Assembly: GCA_005240095.1 (NCBI GenBank)
Contig: SBAX01000230.1
Location: 1 to 34,135 of the forward strand
Reading direction: 5' to 3'
Source of the DNA: Phycisphaera mikurensis
GTDB lineage: Bacteria > Planctomycetota > Phycisphaerae > UBA1845
DNA length: 34,135 bases
Both the position numbers and the translations under genes were made by a program. Below are positions 1-7,953 of this stretch, in pieces. The stretch's first letter is position 1. Each line of letters opens with the position of its first letter. Under the pieces are notes generated by a model. The model was not told the DNA's origin, did not search any database, and saw only the letters and a program-made list of their open reading frames with translations.

Positions 1-40
1 CCCTTGCCCCCCCTTACCAAGGGGGGGCAAGGGGGGGTCG
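1..40. repeat. Family A GC-rich palindromic repeat, copy 1, inside alaS
   Basis: A C-run/G-run inverted repeat around the core CTTACCAAGG. It is read in frame as part of alaS (PPLTKGGQGGV). A second copy with the same order of blocks lies at 2144-2183 in the same gene and same frame, giving PLLTKVGQGGV. The left edge may continue outside the window. Confidence 0.8.
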
Positions 41-2712
41 ATTGGGAGCTCGAGCCCGACAACGAGGCCCGCGATCTGTGGCTGGGCGTCACGGACATCG
101 ATCCTTCGCACGTGCATCCTGGGAGCATGAAGGACAATTTCTGGGAGATGGGCGATACCGGTCCGTGCGGGCCGTGCAGTGAGATTCACATCGACCTGAC
201 GCCGGATAAGTCGGGGGCAGCGCTGGTCAACAAGGGCGACGCCCGCGTCATGGAGATCTGGAACCTGGTGTTCATCCAGTTCAACCGCTCCGCGGACGGC
301 AAGCTAACGCCCTTGCCCGCCAAGCATGTGGATACGGGCATGGGCTTCGAGCGCCTCTGCGCCGTCCTGCAAGGCAAGAAGAGCAACTACGACACGGACG
401 TGTTTGCGCCGATCTTCGACGCGATCCGAAAGCGCACCGGCGCCCCGCCGTACCAGGGAACGCTGCCCGGAAGGGACGAAGGGACGAGGGGACGTAGGGA
501 CGGAGGAAAGGCGGATTCTGCTCCCTCCGTCCCTGCGTCCCTTAGTCCCTCCGTCCCTCAGCTTATGGTCGACGTCTCCTATCGCGTCATCGCCGACCAT
601 CTTCGCTGCCTGACCTTCGCCCTGACGGACGGAGCGATTCCCAGCAACGAAGGCCGCGGCTACGTCCTCCGCCGCATCCTCCGCCGAGCGGTCCGCTACG
701 GTCGCCAATACTTGGGTCTGCACGAGCCCTTCCTCTGCGACCTCGTCCCCGCCGTCATCGACCACATGGAAAGCGCCTTCCCCGAACTCCGCACCGCCCA
801 TCGCGGCAGTAATGTCGAGCACGTGAGCGACCTGATCCGCGAAGAGGAAACCTCTTTTATCAAGACACTAGATCGTGGTATTAGACTATTCGACGAAGCC
901 GCCCAGGTTGCACTTATCGACGCAACCGACGGATGGGTCGCCTCTACGCCAAAACAACAACCCGTCATCCCGGGGATCGTGGCATTTCGCCTCCATGACA
1001 CGTTTGGTTTTCCCATTGATTTGACTGAACTCATGGCCGCGGAACGCGGGTTGCACGTCGAGATGGGCGAATACGAGCGCCTCATGGAAGAGGCCAAACA
1101 GAGGGCGAGAGGGGCTGGCAAACTAGAGTCTGCCCTGTACAACGTTCCTGCGCAAGGACAAACAGACGACAGTTTCAAATTCGACAACCTTGAGCTCACC
1201 GCCAACATGTACTGGTGCGCACTGCTGGAAGGAAAGTCATCGAACCCCAGTTCGATCTTGCAGCGGGGACAGCAGGCAGAATTATATGTGAACCGCACAT
1301 GTTTTTATTCGGAGCAAGGAGGGCAAGTCGGTGATGTGGGATACATAAGAGGCGACGGCTGGTCGTTCCGCGTGACAAATACAATAAAGGGCGGCAACGT
1401 TGTCGGTCATCGTGGGTTTCTTGAAGAAGGGGACATTCCGTGGTCAGGAGAGAATGAGCCGAGCGTGTTTCTATCGGTCGACACAGCACACAGGCTGCCC
1501 ACCATGCAGAATCACACCGCCACGCACATCCTCAACTGGGCGTTGCGGGAGGTGTTGGGCGAGCACGTGCAGCAGAAGGGGTCGCTGGTCGATCCGGAGA
1601 AGACCCGCTTCGACTTTTCGCACCCCAAGCAGCTCAGCGAGGACGAACTGCGGAAGATCGAGCAGCATGTGCGGTCTCAAATCTCAGATTCATTGGACGT
1701 GCTGACTGCACCGCAAGTGGATCAGAGGGAAGCCCGGGAGATCAACACTCTGCGGGCGGTGTTCGGCGAGAAGTATCCCGACAAAGTGCGCGTCGTTTCC
1801 ATCGGCGCGGGTATCGAGGCCATGCTGCGAGATCCCAAAAACCCCAGGTGGATGCAGTATTCCGTGGAGTTCTGCGGCGGCACGCACTTGGTGAACTCCA
1901 AGGAAGCCGAGGAGTTCGTGCTGGTCAGCGAAGAGGCCGTGGCCAAGGGCGTCCGCCGCGTCGTCGGTGTGACCGCGGACACCGCCCGGCAGGCCGTCCG
2001 CCGCGGCGAAGGATTCCTCGAGGTTGCCGAAGCCCTCCGCACGGGGCGAACACTGGCGGGCAAGCCGCCAGTGGCACCCGTTGATCCGAGGCGCGACCGG
2101 AAGGGAGCGGATGATCAGTACCGCGACCGTGAGGGAGCGGGCATTGCCCCCCTCCTTACCAAGGTGGGGCAAGGGGGGGTCGAGCCTTATGATCTGCCGC
2201 GCCTTCTGCGAGACCTCTCCGAGGCGACCATCCCCATCCTCACTCGGCACCGCCTCGCCGACACGATCGCCAAACTTCAGGAGGCCGCCAAGGAGCAGCA
2301 GAAAAAGTCCGCCGCCCAGTCCCAGCGCGGCGCGGTCGAAACCGTGGCCGAACTCCTCGCCGCCAAGTCGCAGGATATAGGCGGCGTCACCGTCGTAGTC
2401 GGTGAGGTGCCCGGGGCAAATGCCGACGCCCTGCGCAGCGGCATCGACTTCGTCCGCAACAAGAAGGGCTCCTCGGCCGTCCTGCTGGCGGCCGTCGACG
2501 ACGGCAAGGTGACGCTCGTTGCCGGCATGAGCAAGGACCTCGTCGATCGGGGCATCAAGGCCGGCGACCTGGTCAAGGAAATCTGCCCCTTAGTGGGCGG
2601 CAAGGGCGGCGGGCGCCCCGACATGGCCCAAGGCGGCGGAACGGATCCCCAGGGGCTTCCCGCTGCGCTCGATCGCGCGCGTGAATGGATCGCCGGCAAG
2701 GTGACCGGCTGA
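1..2712 (+). CDS. alaS: Alanyl-tRNA synthetase, 5' end outside the window
   Basis: This enzyme charges tRNA-Ala with alanine and edits mischarged Ser/Gly. The visible 903 codons contain the class II core (DNFWEMGDTGPCGPCSEIH near 130-190; motif 3 NEGRGYVLRRILRRAVRYG near 640-700), the editing domain with its zinc ligands (HTATH at 1513-1527, CGGTH from 1873), and the DHHA1/C-Ala tail with GGKGGGRPDMAQGGG near 2596-2640. The N-terminal part with motifs 1 and 2 lies upstream. The first codons (PLTKGGQGG) are not AlaRS-like; they are an in-frame repeat copy, so the ATG-less start at position 1 is simply the window edge. Further in-frame repeat insertions lie at 463-565 and 2051-2183 and make the protein longer than usual. 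Bases about 840-1490 are clearly less G+C-rich than the rest. Family identity is certain. Confidence 0.97.
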   Translation, partial: PLPPLTKGGQGGVDWELEPDNEARDLWLGVTDIDPSHVHPGSMKDNFWEMGDTGPCGPCSEIHIDLTPDKSGAALVNKGDARVMEIWNLVFIQFNRSADGKLTPLPAKHVDTGMGFERLCAVLQGKKSNYDTDVFAPIFDAIRKRTGAPPYQGTLPGRDEGTRGRRDGGKADSAPSVPASLSPSVPQLMVDVSYRVIADHLRCLTFALTDGAIPSNEGRGYVLRRILRRAVRYGRQYLGLHEPFLCDLVPAVIDHMESAFPELRTAHRGSNVEHVSDLIREEETSFIKTLDRGIRLFDEAAQVALIDATDGWVASTPKQQPVIPGIVAFRLHDTFGFPIDLTELMAAERGLHVEMGEYERLMEEAKQRARGAGKLESALYNVPAQGQTDDSFKFDNLELTANMYWCALLEGKSSNPSSILQRGQQAELYVNRTCFYSEQGGQVGDVGYIRGDGWSFRVTNTIKGGNVVGHRGFLEEGDIPWSGENEPSVFLSVDTAHRLPTMQNHTATHILNWALREVLGEHVQQKGSLVDPEKTRFDFSHPKQLSEDELRKIEQHVRSQISDSLDVLTAPQVDQREAREINTLRAVFGEKYPDKVRVVSIGAGIEAMLRDPKNPRWMQYSVEFCGGTHLVNSKEAEEFVLVSEEAVAKGVRRVVGVTADTARQAVRRGEGFLEVAEALRTGRTLAGKPPVAPVDPRRDRKGADDQYRDREGAGIAPLLTKVGQGGVEPYDLPRLLRDLSEATIPILTRHRLADTIAKLQEAAKEQQKKSAAQSQRGAVETVAELLAAKSQDIGGVTVVVGEVPGANADALRSGIDFVRNKKGSSAVLLAAVDDGKVTLVAGMSKDLVDRGIKAGDLVKEICPLVGGKGGGRPDMAQGGGTDPQGLPAALDRAREWIAGKVTG
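470..560. repeat. Octamer-armed inverted repeat inside alaS
   Basis: The left arm is four successive 8-bp units of the form GGGACGNN. The right arm carries the complementary CCCTNNGT units about four times. A spacer of about 20 bases separates them, so the whole can fold into one long imperfect hairpin. It is translated in frame as a low-complexity Gly/Arg/Asp then Ser/Pro peptide between the AlaRS segments ending TGAPPYQG and beginning LMVDVSYRVIADH. Related octamers occur at 14253-14292. Confidence 0.8.
2051..2183. repeat. Composite of three repeat families inside alaS
   Basis: Three unrelated elements sit side by side. 2051-2073 is a perfect 9-bp stem, CACTGGCGG/CCGCCAGTG, with a 5-base loop. 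2093-2110 and 2123-2140 are two 18-bp direct repeats (GCGACCG..AGGGAGCGG, differing at two positions) spaced 30 bp apart. 2144-2183 is family A copy 2. All of it is translated in frame as a linker of about 45 residues between the editing domain and the C-Ala region. Confidence 0.8.
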
Positions 2713-2762
2713 TCCGCACCGTGATCCGCGCAGACGCCGCCGGCGTGCCACGAGGATCGCAC

Positions 2763-3233
2763 ATGGAACCGGAGTTCAACGATCTCGAGCTTCCCAAAAG
2801 CGGTCTCCTCGTCCGCGAGGGCACGCTGTGCAAGAGGGCGAAGAACGGCGCGCTCGTCGGCCGCCACAACCTCTCCCAGATCCAGTCCATCGAGATTGGA
2901 TGGGAGGTTAACCCGGCCGGCATCGTGTTCGCGGTGCTTTGTCTGGGCTTGGTTTTCGTTGCGTGGTATCTGATTGGGTCCAGCGCTTGGCGCTGGGCGG
3001 CGATCGTGGTCCTCGCAAGCGCCACGCTGATGTCTGCTCTGTGCGTGCTCTCCTATGTGATTAACATCCGCTTCCCTGACGGGCAGGTCCGTTATCCGAT
3101 GCTCGACCTGACCGGGGATGGCGAGGGATTCGTCGCCTCGGTGCGCGAACTCGCCTCCGCAGGTCGGGACCGACACGGCACAACGATTGTCTCATCGGAC
3201 GCTGCGACCAGCGGGACGCTCGAGCGGCGCTGA
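2763..3233 (+). CDS. Small membrane protein of unknown function
   Basis: 156 residues. The sequence has a polar N-terminal segment of about 45 residues (LVREGTLCKRAKNGALVGRH), two adjacent hydrophobic helices (about 50-72 and 76-98), and a soluble C-terminal tail. The order resembles small proteins with a short beta-rich head and a two-helix membrane hairpin, but I do not recognise the family. The ATG at 2763 is chosen because GAGG lies 7 bases upstream (2752-2755). A longer frame back to 2685 overlaps the end of alaS. It lies 50 bp downstream of alaS on the same strand and may be cotranscribed with it. Confidence 0.7.
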   Translation: MEPEFNDLELPKSGLLVREGTLCKRAKNGALVGRHNLSQIQSIEIGWEVNPAGIVFAVLCLGLVFVAWYLIGSSAWRWAAIVVLASATLMSALCVLSYVINIRFPDGQVRYPMLDLTGDGEGFVASVRELASAGRDRHGTTIVSSDAATSGTLERR

Positions 3234-3416
3234 TTCCTGCTGATCGGGCGCGGTGGCCGCCCGTCGTGGTCGCCGCGAACGCAGCCTCTCTGGTACTCCA
3301 CCGCCGGCCCGGGTCAGCGCCTGACCTCAGGCTGCGAAGCCTTCGACACCGACCTCGACGGTGACGTGGACCTGCGCGACTTCGACTTCTACCAGCGCTG
3401 GATCGAGGGACCGTAA
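3234..3416 (+). pseudogene. Orphan dockerin-like C-terminal tail, no start
   Basis: An open stretch of about 60 codons ends at TAA (3414-3416) and encodes CEAFDTDLDGDVDLRDF, followed by an aromatic tail ending QRWIEGP. Planctomycete secreted proteins commonly end in such DxDGDxDLxDF calcium-loop tails. No start codon or signal peptide precedes it, and the frame simply continues from the stop codon of the previous gene. It reads as the remnant of a longer deleted secreted protein. The protein-level resemblance is clear; the pseudogene interpretation is inference. Confidence 0.5.
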
Positions 3417-3482
3417 GGGCCTGTTCGCTTTGTACCCCACCGCAAGTGAACACGCTGCACGTTATAGGGGCGTGGGTGCGAA

Positions 3483-3553
3483 GTGCGACCGCATCGGTCG
3501 CACAGCCTCGAGCGAGTGGCCACTGGCCACTTCGGAAGACCCCGCGCGCGGGG
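3483..3553. repeat. Three consecutive perfect palindromes
   Basis: In 71 bases there are: GTGCGACCG-CAT-CGGTCGCAC (9-bp stem, 3483-3503); AGTGGCC-ACT-GGCCACT (7-bp stem, 3515-3531); and the self-complementary CCCCGCGCGCGGGG (3540-3553). A run of seven A begins about 25 bases further on. They could be REP-type units or a bidirectional terminator; no T-run directly follows a stem on the plus strand. Confidence 0.6.
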
Positions 3554-3724
3554 CGCAGAAGGCGGCGGTGGGCGGGCGAAAAAAACGCTAATACCAAACG
3601 AACCCAGTTACAAGCGATCTAACCCGTTGCCCAGCAAGAAGTTAGGTATATGTTCGCCGCAATAAACGAACCCAAAAGAACCAGTTGCAGAGCACGGTGC
3701 AACTGCGCCCGTCGATCGTGCGCT

Positions 3725-3832
3725 GCGGCTCGGCAGGAGCCTCGCCCTCCCGCAAGGGGACAGCTTGTGCGCCTTACCCCCGGCCCTTTCCCGAGATTGG
3801 CCCTTACCTCGACCCTCTCCCGGGGAGAGGGG
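3725..3832. repeat. Family C and family D repeats in tandem
   Basis: 3725-3751 is GCGGCTCGGCAGGAGCCTCG followed by CCCTCCC (family C). It also occurs at 10183-10209, 27894-27921 and 30989-31017. 3775-3832 is a degenerate, partly doubled family D unit, the CCCTCACCCCGGCCCTCTCC type with its GGGGAGAGGGG arm. The C-D pairing also occurs, in opposite order, at 10147-10209. Confidence 0.75.
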
Positions 3833-3861
3833 ATTGACTGGAAGACACGGCTTCGCCGCGA

Positions 3862-4353
3862 TCAGGCGAGCGTCATGATGAACTCTTCGACGGGATCGCC
3901 GCCGGTGGGGGCGGGGCAGTTGTCTTCGCCAGTGACGGTGAAGCCGCTTTTTTCGAGGACGCGGATCGACGCGATGTTGTGCTTGGCCACGTGCGCGTGC
4001 AGCGGGCGAATGGCAACTTCAGCGAGAAACGCGGCTACCGCCCGGCTGGCGATGCCCTTGCCCCAGTAATCGCGCCCGATCCAGTAGCCGATTTCGCGAT
4101 GGCCTTGGGTTTCCCAGCACCCCACGTTGCCGGCCACGGCGCCGTCGAAGAGGATGGTCTTCTTGATCACCGCGGGGTCGGCGAGGATCTTTGTCCAGTG
4201 CTTGGTGAAGGCATCCTGATCCCGGGCGGTGAAGGCGGCCATGCGGCAGCCCTCGGGGTCGGCCTGATGCTCAAAAAACGCGGGAAGATCACCCTCCCGC
4301 ACGTCGCGGAGGACGATCCGCCCGACTGAGGAACTTGAGGCGCCCGGGATCAC
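3862..4353 (-). CDS. GNAT-family N-acetyltransferase, RimJ/RimL type
   Basis: 163 residues. Such enzymes move acetyl from acetyl-CoA to an amine, often a protein N-terminus or a small molecule; the substrate is unknown here. The sequence shows an N-terminal strand IVLRDVREGD, the central GYWIGRDYWGKGIAS that carries the acetyl-CoA pyrophosphate loop, and the C-terminal NIASIRVLEKSGF typical of the RimJ/RimL group. The open frame extends to 4506, but the extension is basic, unstructured and overlaps the neighbour. I choose GTG at 4353 because it overlaps the upstream stop as GTGA (4350-4353), implying translational coupling to the MmcQ gene. Confidence 0.85.
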   Translation of the reverse strand: MIPGASSSSVGRIVLRDVREGDLPAFFEHQADPEGCRMAAFTARDQDAFTKHWTKILADPAVIKKTILFDGAVAGNVGCWETQGHREIGYWIGRDYWGKGIASRAVAAFLAEVAIRPLHAHVAKHNIASIRVLEKSGFTVTGEDNCPAPTGGDPVEEFIMTLA

Positions 4354-4736
4354 GTGGCGCGCTTCCTTGGCGCGGTTGGCTTGCGCTTTTGAGTCGGGGA
4401 ATCCCGTTCCTCGACGAGGCTTTTCGGGGCCGTGTTGAGCCATGCGGTAAGCATCGCGCTTCTTACTGCGGCTTTGTCGGCGGCCCTGAGGCACACCTGC
4501 GTGCAACCCTGGCGACCCCAGCCGCCCTTGACCGGCTGGAAGATATCCGGATCGGCGTCGACGAACTGCCGCTGCTGATCGAGCGTGAGCTTGACCATGC
4601 CCCAGGTGAGATCGTCACGGGTAAAGAGCGTGGCGAAGATCCTGCCCTTCACGCGAAAGTCGGGATGGTCCATGTGGGCACCCTCGGTGGCCTGCGGCAT
4701 GCTCAAGGCCATGCGGCGAAAGTCAGAGGCGGTCAT
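4350..4736 (-). CDS. MmcQ/YjbR family (DUF419) protein
   Basis: 128 residues. The family fold resembles CyaY and a double-wing DNA-binding fold; its biological role is poorly defined. Diagnostic stretches are DFRRMALSMPQATEGAHMDH, DFRVKGRIFATL and the W..V near VKGGWGRQGCTQV. The ATG at 4736 is preferred to the upstream in-frame start at 4781, which would lie inside the methyltransferase gene. Its start follows the methyltransferase stop by 4 bases and its own stop overlaps the GNAT start, so the three genes form one tight minus-strand operon. The C-terminus is Lys/Arg-rich. Confidence 0.85.
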   Translation of the reverse strand: MTASDFRRMALSMPQATEGAHMDHPDFRVKGRIFATLFTRDDLTWGMVKLTLDQQRQFVDADPDIFQPVKGGWGRQGCTQVCLRAADKAAVRSAMLTAWLNTAPKSLVEERDSPTQKRKPTAPRKRAT

Positions 4737-4740
4737 AGGT

Positions 4741-5556
4741 TCATTGTAGCTTCGTCGCGACGCAGCAGTAGACCTTCGCACGGCAGCGGTGATCAGGGCG
4801 GGTGAGGCATTCGAGGAACTCGCTGCGAAGGGCCTCGAAATCCGGGCCGCAGAAGTCGCGAAGGAGCTTCATGCCGTCCAGTCGAGTCTGCCATGCATCG
4901 ACGACTTCCGGCCTGGCCGGTCCGTCGAAGGAGAGTTCGTCGTCGCGTACGGTGAATTCCTTGGCCACCGCGAACCCGCTGCGCCGCAGATAATCGCCAA
5001 GCTTGCGACCCATGTGAAAGTCGTAGCGCCCGGCGGCGAGAGCCTCGCGGGCATAGGCGTCGAACAGCGATCTCGTGCGCTCGCCGACCGGCTCGTGGCC
5101 GAAGAAGTCGTCGATTTCCGTGAGGGCGATCCACCCGCCTGGGCGCAGGGATTCGGCCCACAGCCGCAGGATCGCGGGCAGATCGGGAAAATAGGCTGCG
5201 CCGAAGCTGCACCAGACGCCGTCGAACCAGTTCCCCTCTCCCCACGGGAGAGGCTGAGGGCGACCAAGGCGGGAGCCCGAAGGGGGTGAGGGCCAGCTCA
5301 TGTCCAGCGCGCTGCCCAGATCGGCGAGGCGAAACGCAGCGCGGGGCAAGCCTTTGGCGCGCGCCTCGCGGAGAACTTCCTCATTCATGTCGATGCCGAG
5401 GACGTCCGCTCCGCGGGCCACCATCTCGGCGGCCTGATCCCCCACACCGCATCCCAAGTCGAGGACGAGCTGATCTTTAAGAGGAGGCAAGGCGGCGAAG
5501 ATGGCAGGCCAGTCGCGCCAGGCAAACTGCCGCTTGTAGTAGTCTGCAAGGCTCAT
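4741..5556 (-). CDS. Class I SAM-dependent methyltransferase
   Basis: 271 residues. The SAM site is visible as [13 protein letters not shown] (about residues 30-42) with the acidic loop [12 protein letters not shown] after it. The later [14 protein letters not shown] fits strand 5 of a UbiE/Methyltransf_11 type fold. The substrate is unknown. Between the segment ending [10 protein letters not shown] and [15 protein letters not shown] there is a Pro/Gly/Arg-rich insert ([20 protein letters not shown]) that is exactly a family D repeat copy read in frame. The SAM fold would normally have a short loop here. It is the first gene of the three-gene operon; a GGAG lies about 12 bases before the ATG. 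Confidence 0.87.
   Translation of the reverse strand: MSLADYYKRQFAWRDWPAIFAALPPLKDQLVLDLGCGVGDQAAEMVARGADVLGIDMNEEVLREARAKGLPRAAFRLADLGSALDMSWPSPPSGSRLGRPQPLPWGEGNWFDGVWCSFGAAYFPDLPAILRLWAESLRPGGWIALTEIDDFFGHEPVGERTRSLFDAYAREALAAGRYDFHMGRKLGDYLRRSGFAVAKEFTVRDDELSFDGPARPEVVDAWQTRLDGMKLLRDFCGPDFEALRSEFLECLTRPDHRCRAKVYCCVATKLQ
5232..5297. repeat. Family D repeat inside the methyltransferase gene
   Basis: The block reads CCCCTCTCCCCACGGGAGAG, then a GGCGGGAGCCCGAAGGGGGT segment and GAGGGCC. Read on the minus strand this is the GGCCCTCACCCCC...CCTCTCCC type also seen at 10147-10180 and 31227-31263. It is fully translated and keeps the frame. Confidence 0.75.
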
Positions 5557-5595
5557 GGCTGGTCATGCTCTCCGCCGGGAAGCGTGAGCTGCCTT

Positions 5596-5628
5596 CGAGC
5601 GTCCGCGCGGGCTAAAAGCCCGCGGCTC
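5596..5628. repeat. Family E palindrome between two genes
   Basis: A CGCGGGCT/AGCCCGCG stem with a 3-base loop, flanked by CGAGCGTC and GGCTCG. Its reverse complement, GAGCCGCGGGCTTTTAGCCC followed by GCGCGGACGCTCG, matches the copies inside purL (26325-26352) and purQ (27848-27875). Confidence 0.8.
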
Positions 5629-5659
5629 GTTGCGACTGGAAATGGATGAGACGCTACAA

Positions 5660-5851
5660 CTACGCGGCGGGGGCGGCGGGAGCGGCGCCTTCGGCGGGCT
5701 TGCTCTTTCCCTTCTTCTTTTTGGCGCGGTGCTCGGCCATGCCCTTGGCGGCCTTTTCCCAGAGCTCGTAGGCTTCCTTCCGCTCGCCCTTTTTCCAGGC
5801 AATGGCGGCGTTGATCTTCTGTCGTTTGAACGCTTTCGTCGGTCGGGGCAC
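5660..5851 (-). CDS. Small basic protein, unknown function
   Basis: 63 residues, strongly basic. The N-terminal half is helical-looking ([20 protein letters not shown], tetratricopeptide-like in spacing), followed by a Lys-rich stretch ([12 protein letters not shown]) and an Ala/Pro tail. I do not recognise a named family. It starts with GTG at 5851; a clear GAGG lies 6 bases upstream, which supports it as a real gene despite its size. It lies upstream of the methyltransferase on the other side of a family E repeat. A nucleic-acid-binding role is plausible from charge alone but is unproven. Confidence 0.6.
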   Translation of the reverse strand: MPRPTKAFKRQKINAAIAWKKGERKEAYELWEKAAKGMAEHRAKKKKGKSKPAEGAAPAAPAA

Positions 5852-5929
5852 GATTCACCTCATCTTGGACAACGGCCGGAGGACCCCACGGTTCTCCGCG
5901 AACGCCCTCAGTATAGCCTCTGTTCACGA

Positions 5930-5949
5930 TTCCGCCAGCCGTGGCGGAA
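5930..5949. promoter_or_regulatory. Perfect hairpin in the leader between divergent genes
   Basis: TTCCGCC-AGCCGT-GGCGGAA is a perfect 7-bp stem with a 6-base loop. It is placed 45-65 bases before selB and 80 bases before the divergent small gene at 5851. It could be an operator or part of a small structured leader; no T-run follows it. Confidence 0.35.
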
Positions 5950-5981
5950 GTACGGGGCTTCTCGCGGTTCGGCGGACCCCG

Positions 5982-5994
5982 GATAATCGCGTAG
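5982..5994 (+). promoter_or_regulatory. Candidate -10 box placed for leaderless selB
   Basis: GATAAT (5982-5987) matches five of six bases of TATAAT and ends 7 bases before the selB ATG, so transcription would start at or next to the start codon. There is no good -35 hexamer and no Shine-Dalgarno sequence before this ATG. Similar placement recurs at five other starts in the window. Confidence 0.4.
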
Positions 5995-7953
5995 ATGAGC
6001 ACAGCGCCGCCCAATGAGCTGGTCCACGCCCCCTGCCGGCATTTCATCCTGGGCACCGCCGGGCATATCGACCACGGGAAAACCTCGCTGGTGAAGGCCC
6101 TGACGGGCACCAATACCGACCGCCTTCCGGAGGAACAGCGGCGGGGCATGACCATCGAGCTGGGCTTTGCCGAGCTGGTGGTCGGCGACACGCGGTTTGG
6201 GGTGGTGGACGTGCCCGGGCATGAGAAGTTTGTCAAGACGATGGTCGCGGGGGCGACGGGCATCGACATCGCCGTGCTGGTGGTGGCCGCGGATGACTCG
6301 GTCATGCCCCAGACCGTTGAGCACGTCGAGATCCTGCACCTGCTGGGCATCGAGCGGGGCGTCGTGGCGATCACCAAGATTGATGCCGTCGATCCGGATA
6401 TGGTTGAGTTCGTGGCCGATGACGTGCGCTCGCTGCTGAGCGGCACGCCCCTGGAGGACGCACCGATCTGCCCGGTTTCGTCGGTAGCGGCCGCGGGAAT
6501 GGAAGAACTCAAACAGGCCCTCTGGAAAACCTCGCAAGGCATCCAGCGAGCTGCCGCGGAATTGCCCTTCCGCATGGCCGTGGATCGCGTGTTCACCGTG
6601 CAGGGGCGGGGCACGGTGGTCACCGGCTCGGTGCTTCGGGGGAAAGTGACACCGGGCGACACTTTGGAGGTCTATCCTGGCGGGCACGCCTGCCGCGTAC
6701 GCGATTTGCAGACCCACGGTGCGCACCAGGAGATGCTCTCGCGCGGCCAGCGGGCGGCGATCAACATCAGTGGCATCGATCGGGAGCAGATCCCCCGCGG
6801 CAGCGAGCTGGCCACGCCCGGCTACCTGCAGCCCACGCGCATCGCCGACGTGAGTTTGCGCTACCTGTCGAGCAATGCGCGTCCGCTTCGATCGGGAACA
6901 ACTGTGCACCTGGAAGTGGGGACCACGGACATGCCCGTGCGGCTCGTGCTCTTTGATGGTGAGGCACTTGGGCCAGGGGCGTCAGGCTACGCCCAGCTTC
7001 GATCGGGCGAGCCGTTTATGGTCGCGTACGGGCAGCGTTTCATCCTTCGCGACGCCGCGGCCACACGGACCCTGGGAGGAGGGATCGTGCTTCGCCCCGT
7101 GGCGCGTCGAAAACGATCCGATACCGCGGAAGCGATCCGGTCGCTCGCTCGCTTGGCGACGGGTGAGCCGACCGATCGGGTGGAGGAAGTGCTGCTTGCT
7201 GCCGCATTTGGTAAGCTCAGCGACCTTCAAATGTGCGCTCGCGCGGGAGTGGAACTCAATGAATTGCCGACGATCTATGACAAGCTGCAAGCGGAAAAAC
7301 GGTGGAACTTGATCGCCGGAACGGACGTTCGCGTGACGCCATCGACGCTGGCGGACATCTCCGCACGACTCGCGGCATGGCTGGAGCGCTTTCACCGAGC
7401 GCATCCGGACCAGCCGGGGCGCCCTGCCGACGCCGTGCTGGGCTGGCTGGAGCGGATCACCATGAACCGCAGCGTGGCCAAGCCGCTGTTCGATCAGTTC
7501 GTGAAGGACGGGGCGATCAAGCTGCTGGGGCGTTTCGCGGGGCTTCCCGCTTTCGCCCCGGCACTTTCGGGCGCGGATGAGAAGGCGCTTCAGGTGATGG
7601 TCCAGGCCATCCGGCAGGGCCGCTTCCAGCCGCCCACGCTCCCCGAATTGGCAACGACCTTGCGTGTGGATCGCAAGCGGCTCGGTCGTCTGGCGACGCT
7701 GGGCGTGGCGCTGGGCGAACTGGTGCTCATTGCCCCGGAGATGTATCTGCATGCGGACAGCGAACGTGAGCTCCGCACGGCCGTCGCCGATCTGATCGAG
7801 CGTAGCGGACCGGTGAGCGTCGCCCAGATCCGCGAGACGCTGGCGTCCAGTCGCAAGTTCGTGGTGCCCTTTGTAGAATACTTGGATCGAATCGGGTGGA
7901 CCCAGCGCGTCGGCGACCAACGCGTGTTCCGCAGGAAGCAGGAGGTTGAATGA
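5995..7953 (+). CDS. selB: Selenocysteine-specific elongation factor SelB
   Basis: 652 residues, a GTPase that delivers Sec-tRNA(Sec) to recoded UGA codons in the ribosome. The G motifs are in order: [19 protein letters not shown] (about 20-38), the switch-I region [23 protein letters not shown], and AITKIDAVD. An EF-Tu-like domain 2 follows ([23 protein letters not shown]), then domain 3 and a long C-terminal region of winged helices that in SelB binds the SECIS hairpin. The length agrees with the family (about 610-650). Its TGA stop overlaps the selA ATG, so the two are cotranscribed. The selB-before-selA order is less usual than selA-selB. No repeat insert is visible. Confidence 0.96.
   Translation: MSTAPPNELVHAPCRHFILGTAGHIDHGKTSLVKALTGTNTDRLPEEQRRGMTIELGFAELVVGDTRFGVVDVPGHEKFVKTMVAGATGIDIAVLVVAADDSVMPQTVEHVEILHLLGIERGVVAITKIDAVDPDMVEFVADDVRSLLSGTPLEDAPICPVSSVAAAGMEELKQALWKTSQGIQRAAAELPFRMAVDRVFTVQGRGTVVTGSVLRGKVTPGDTLEVYPGGHACRVRDLQTHGAHQEMLSRGQRAAINISGIDREQIPRGSELATPGYLQPTRIADVSLRYLSSNARPLRSGTTVHLEVGTTDMPVRLVLFDGEALGPGASGYAQLRSGEPFMVAYGQRFILRDAAATRTLGGGIVLRPVARRKRSDTAEAIRSLARLATGEPTDRVEEVLLAAAFGKLSDLQMCARAGVELNELPTIYDKLQAEKRWNLIAGTDVRVTPSTLADISARLAAWLERFHRAHPDQPGRPADAVLGWLERITMNRSVAKPLFDQFVKDGAIKLLGRFAGLPAFAPALSGADEKALQVMVQAIRQGRFQPPTLPELATTLRVDRKRLGRLATLGVALGELVLIAPEMYLHADSERELRTAVADLIERSGPVSVAQIRETLASSRKFVVPFVEYLDRIGWTQRVGDQRVFRRKQEVE

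Larger units (their letters stand above)
3417..3861. other. Gene-free stretch with palindromes and repeats
   Basis: I see no credible gene in these 445 bases. They contain a cluster of three palindromes (3483-3553), an A+T-richer patch near 3590-3680 with a 10-base direct repeat (ACGAACCCA context near 3597 and 3666), a small inverted repeat GTTGCA/TGCAAC (3684-3703), and then the repeat block at 3725-3832. Confidence 0.6.

Noticed and set aside
1-2712. Reading the alaS inserts as assembly errors or frameshifts
   Set aside because: Conserved AlaRS blocks continue in the same frame on both sides of each insert, and the inserts match repeats elsewhere in the window.
4354-4506. A 51-residue N-terminal extension of the GNAT protein
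   Set aside because: It is low-complexity, basic and entirely antisense-frame overlap of the MmcQ gene; the GTGA coupling at 4350-4353 gives a better start.
5852-5994. A tRNA-Sec (selC) gene in front of selB
   Set aside because: The region has hairpins but no UCA anticodon loop, no T-loop TTCRANNC and no long acceptor stem.
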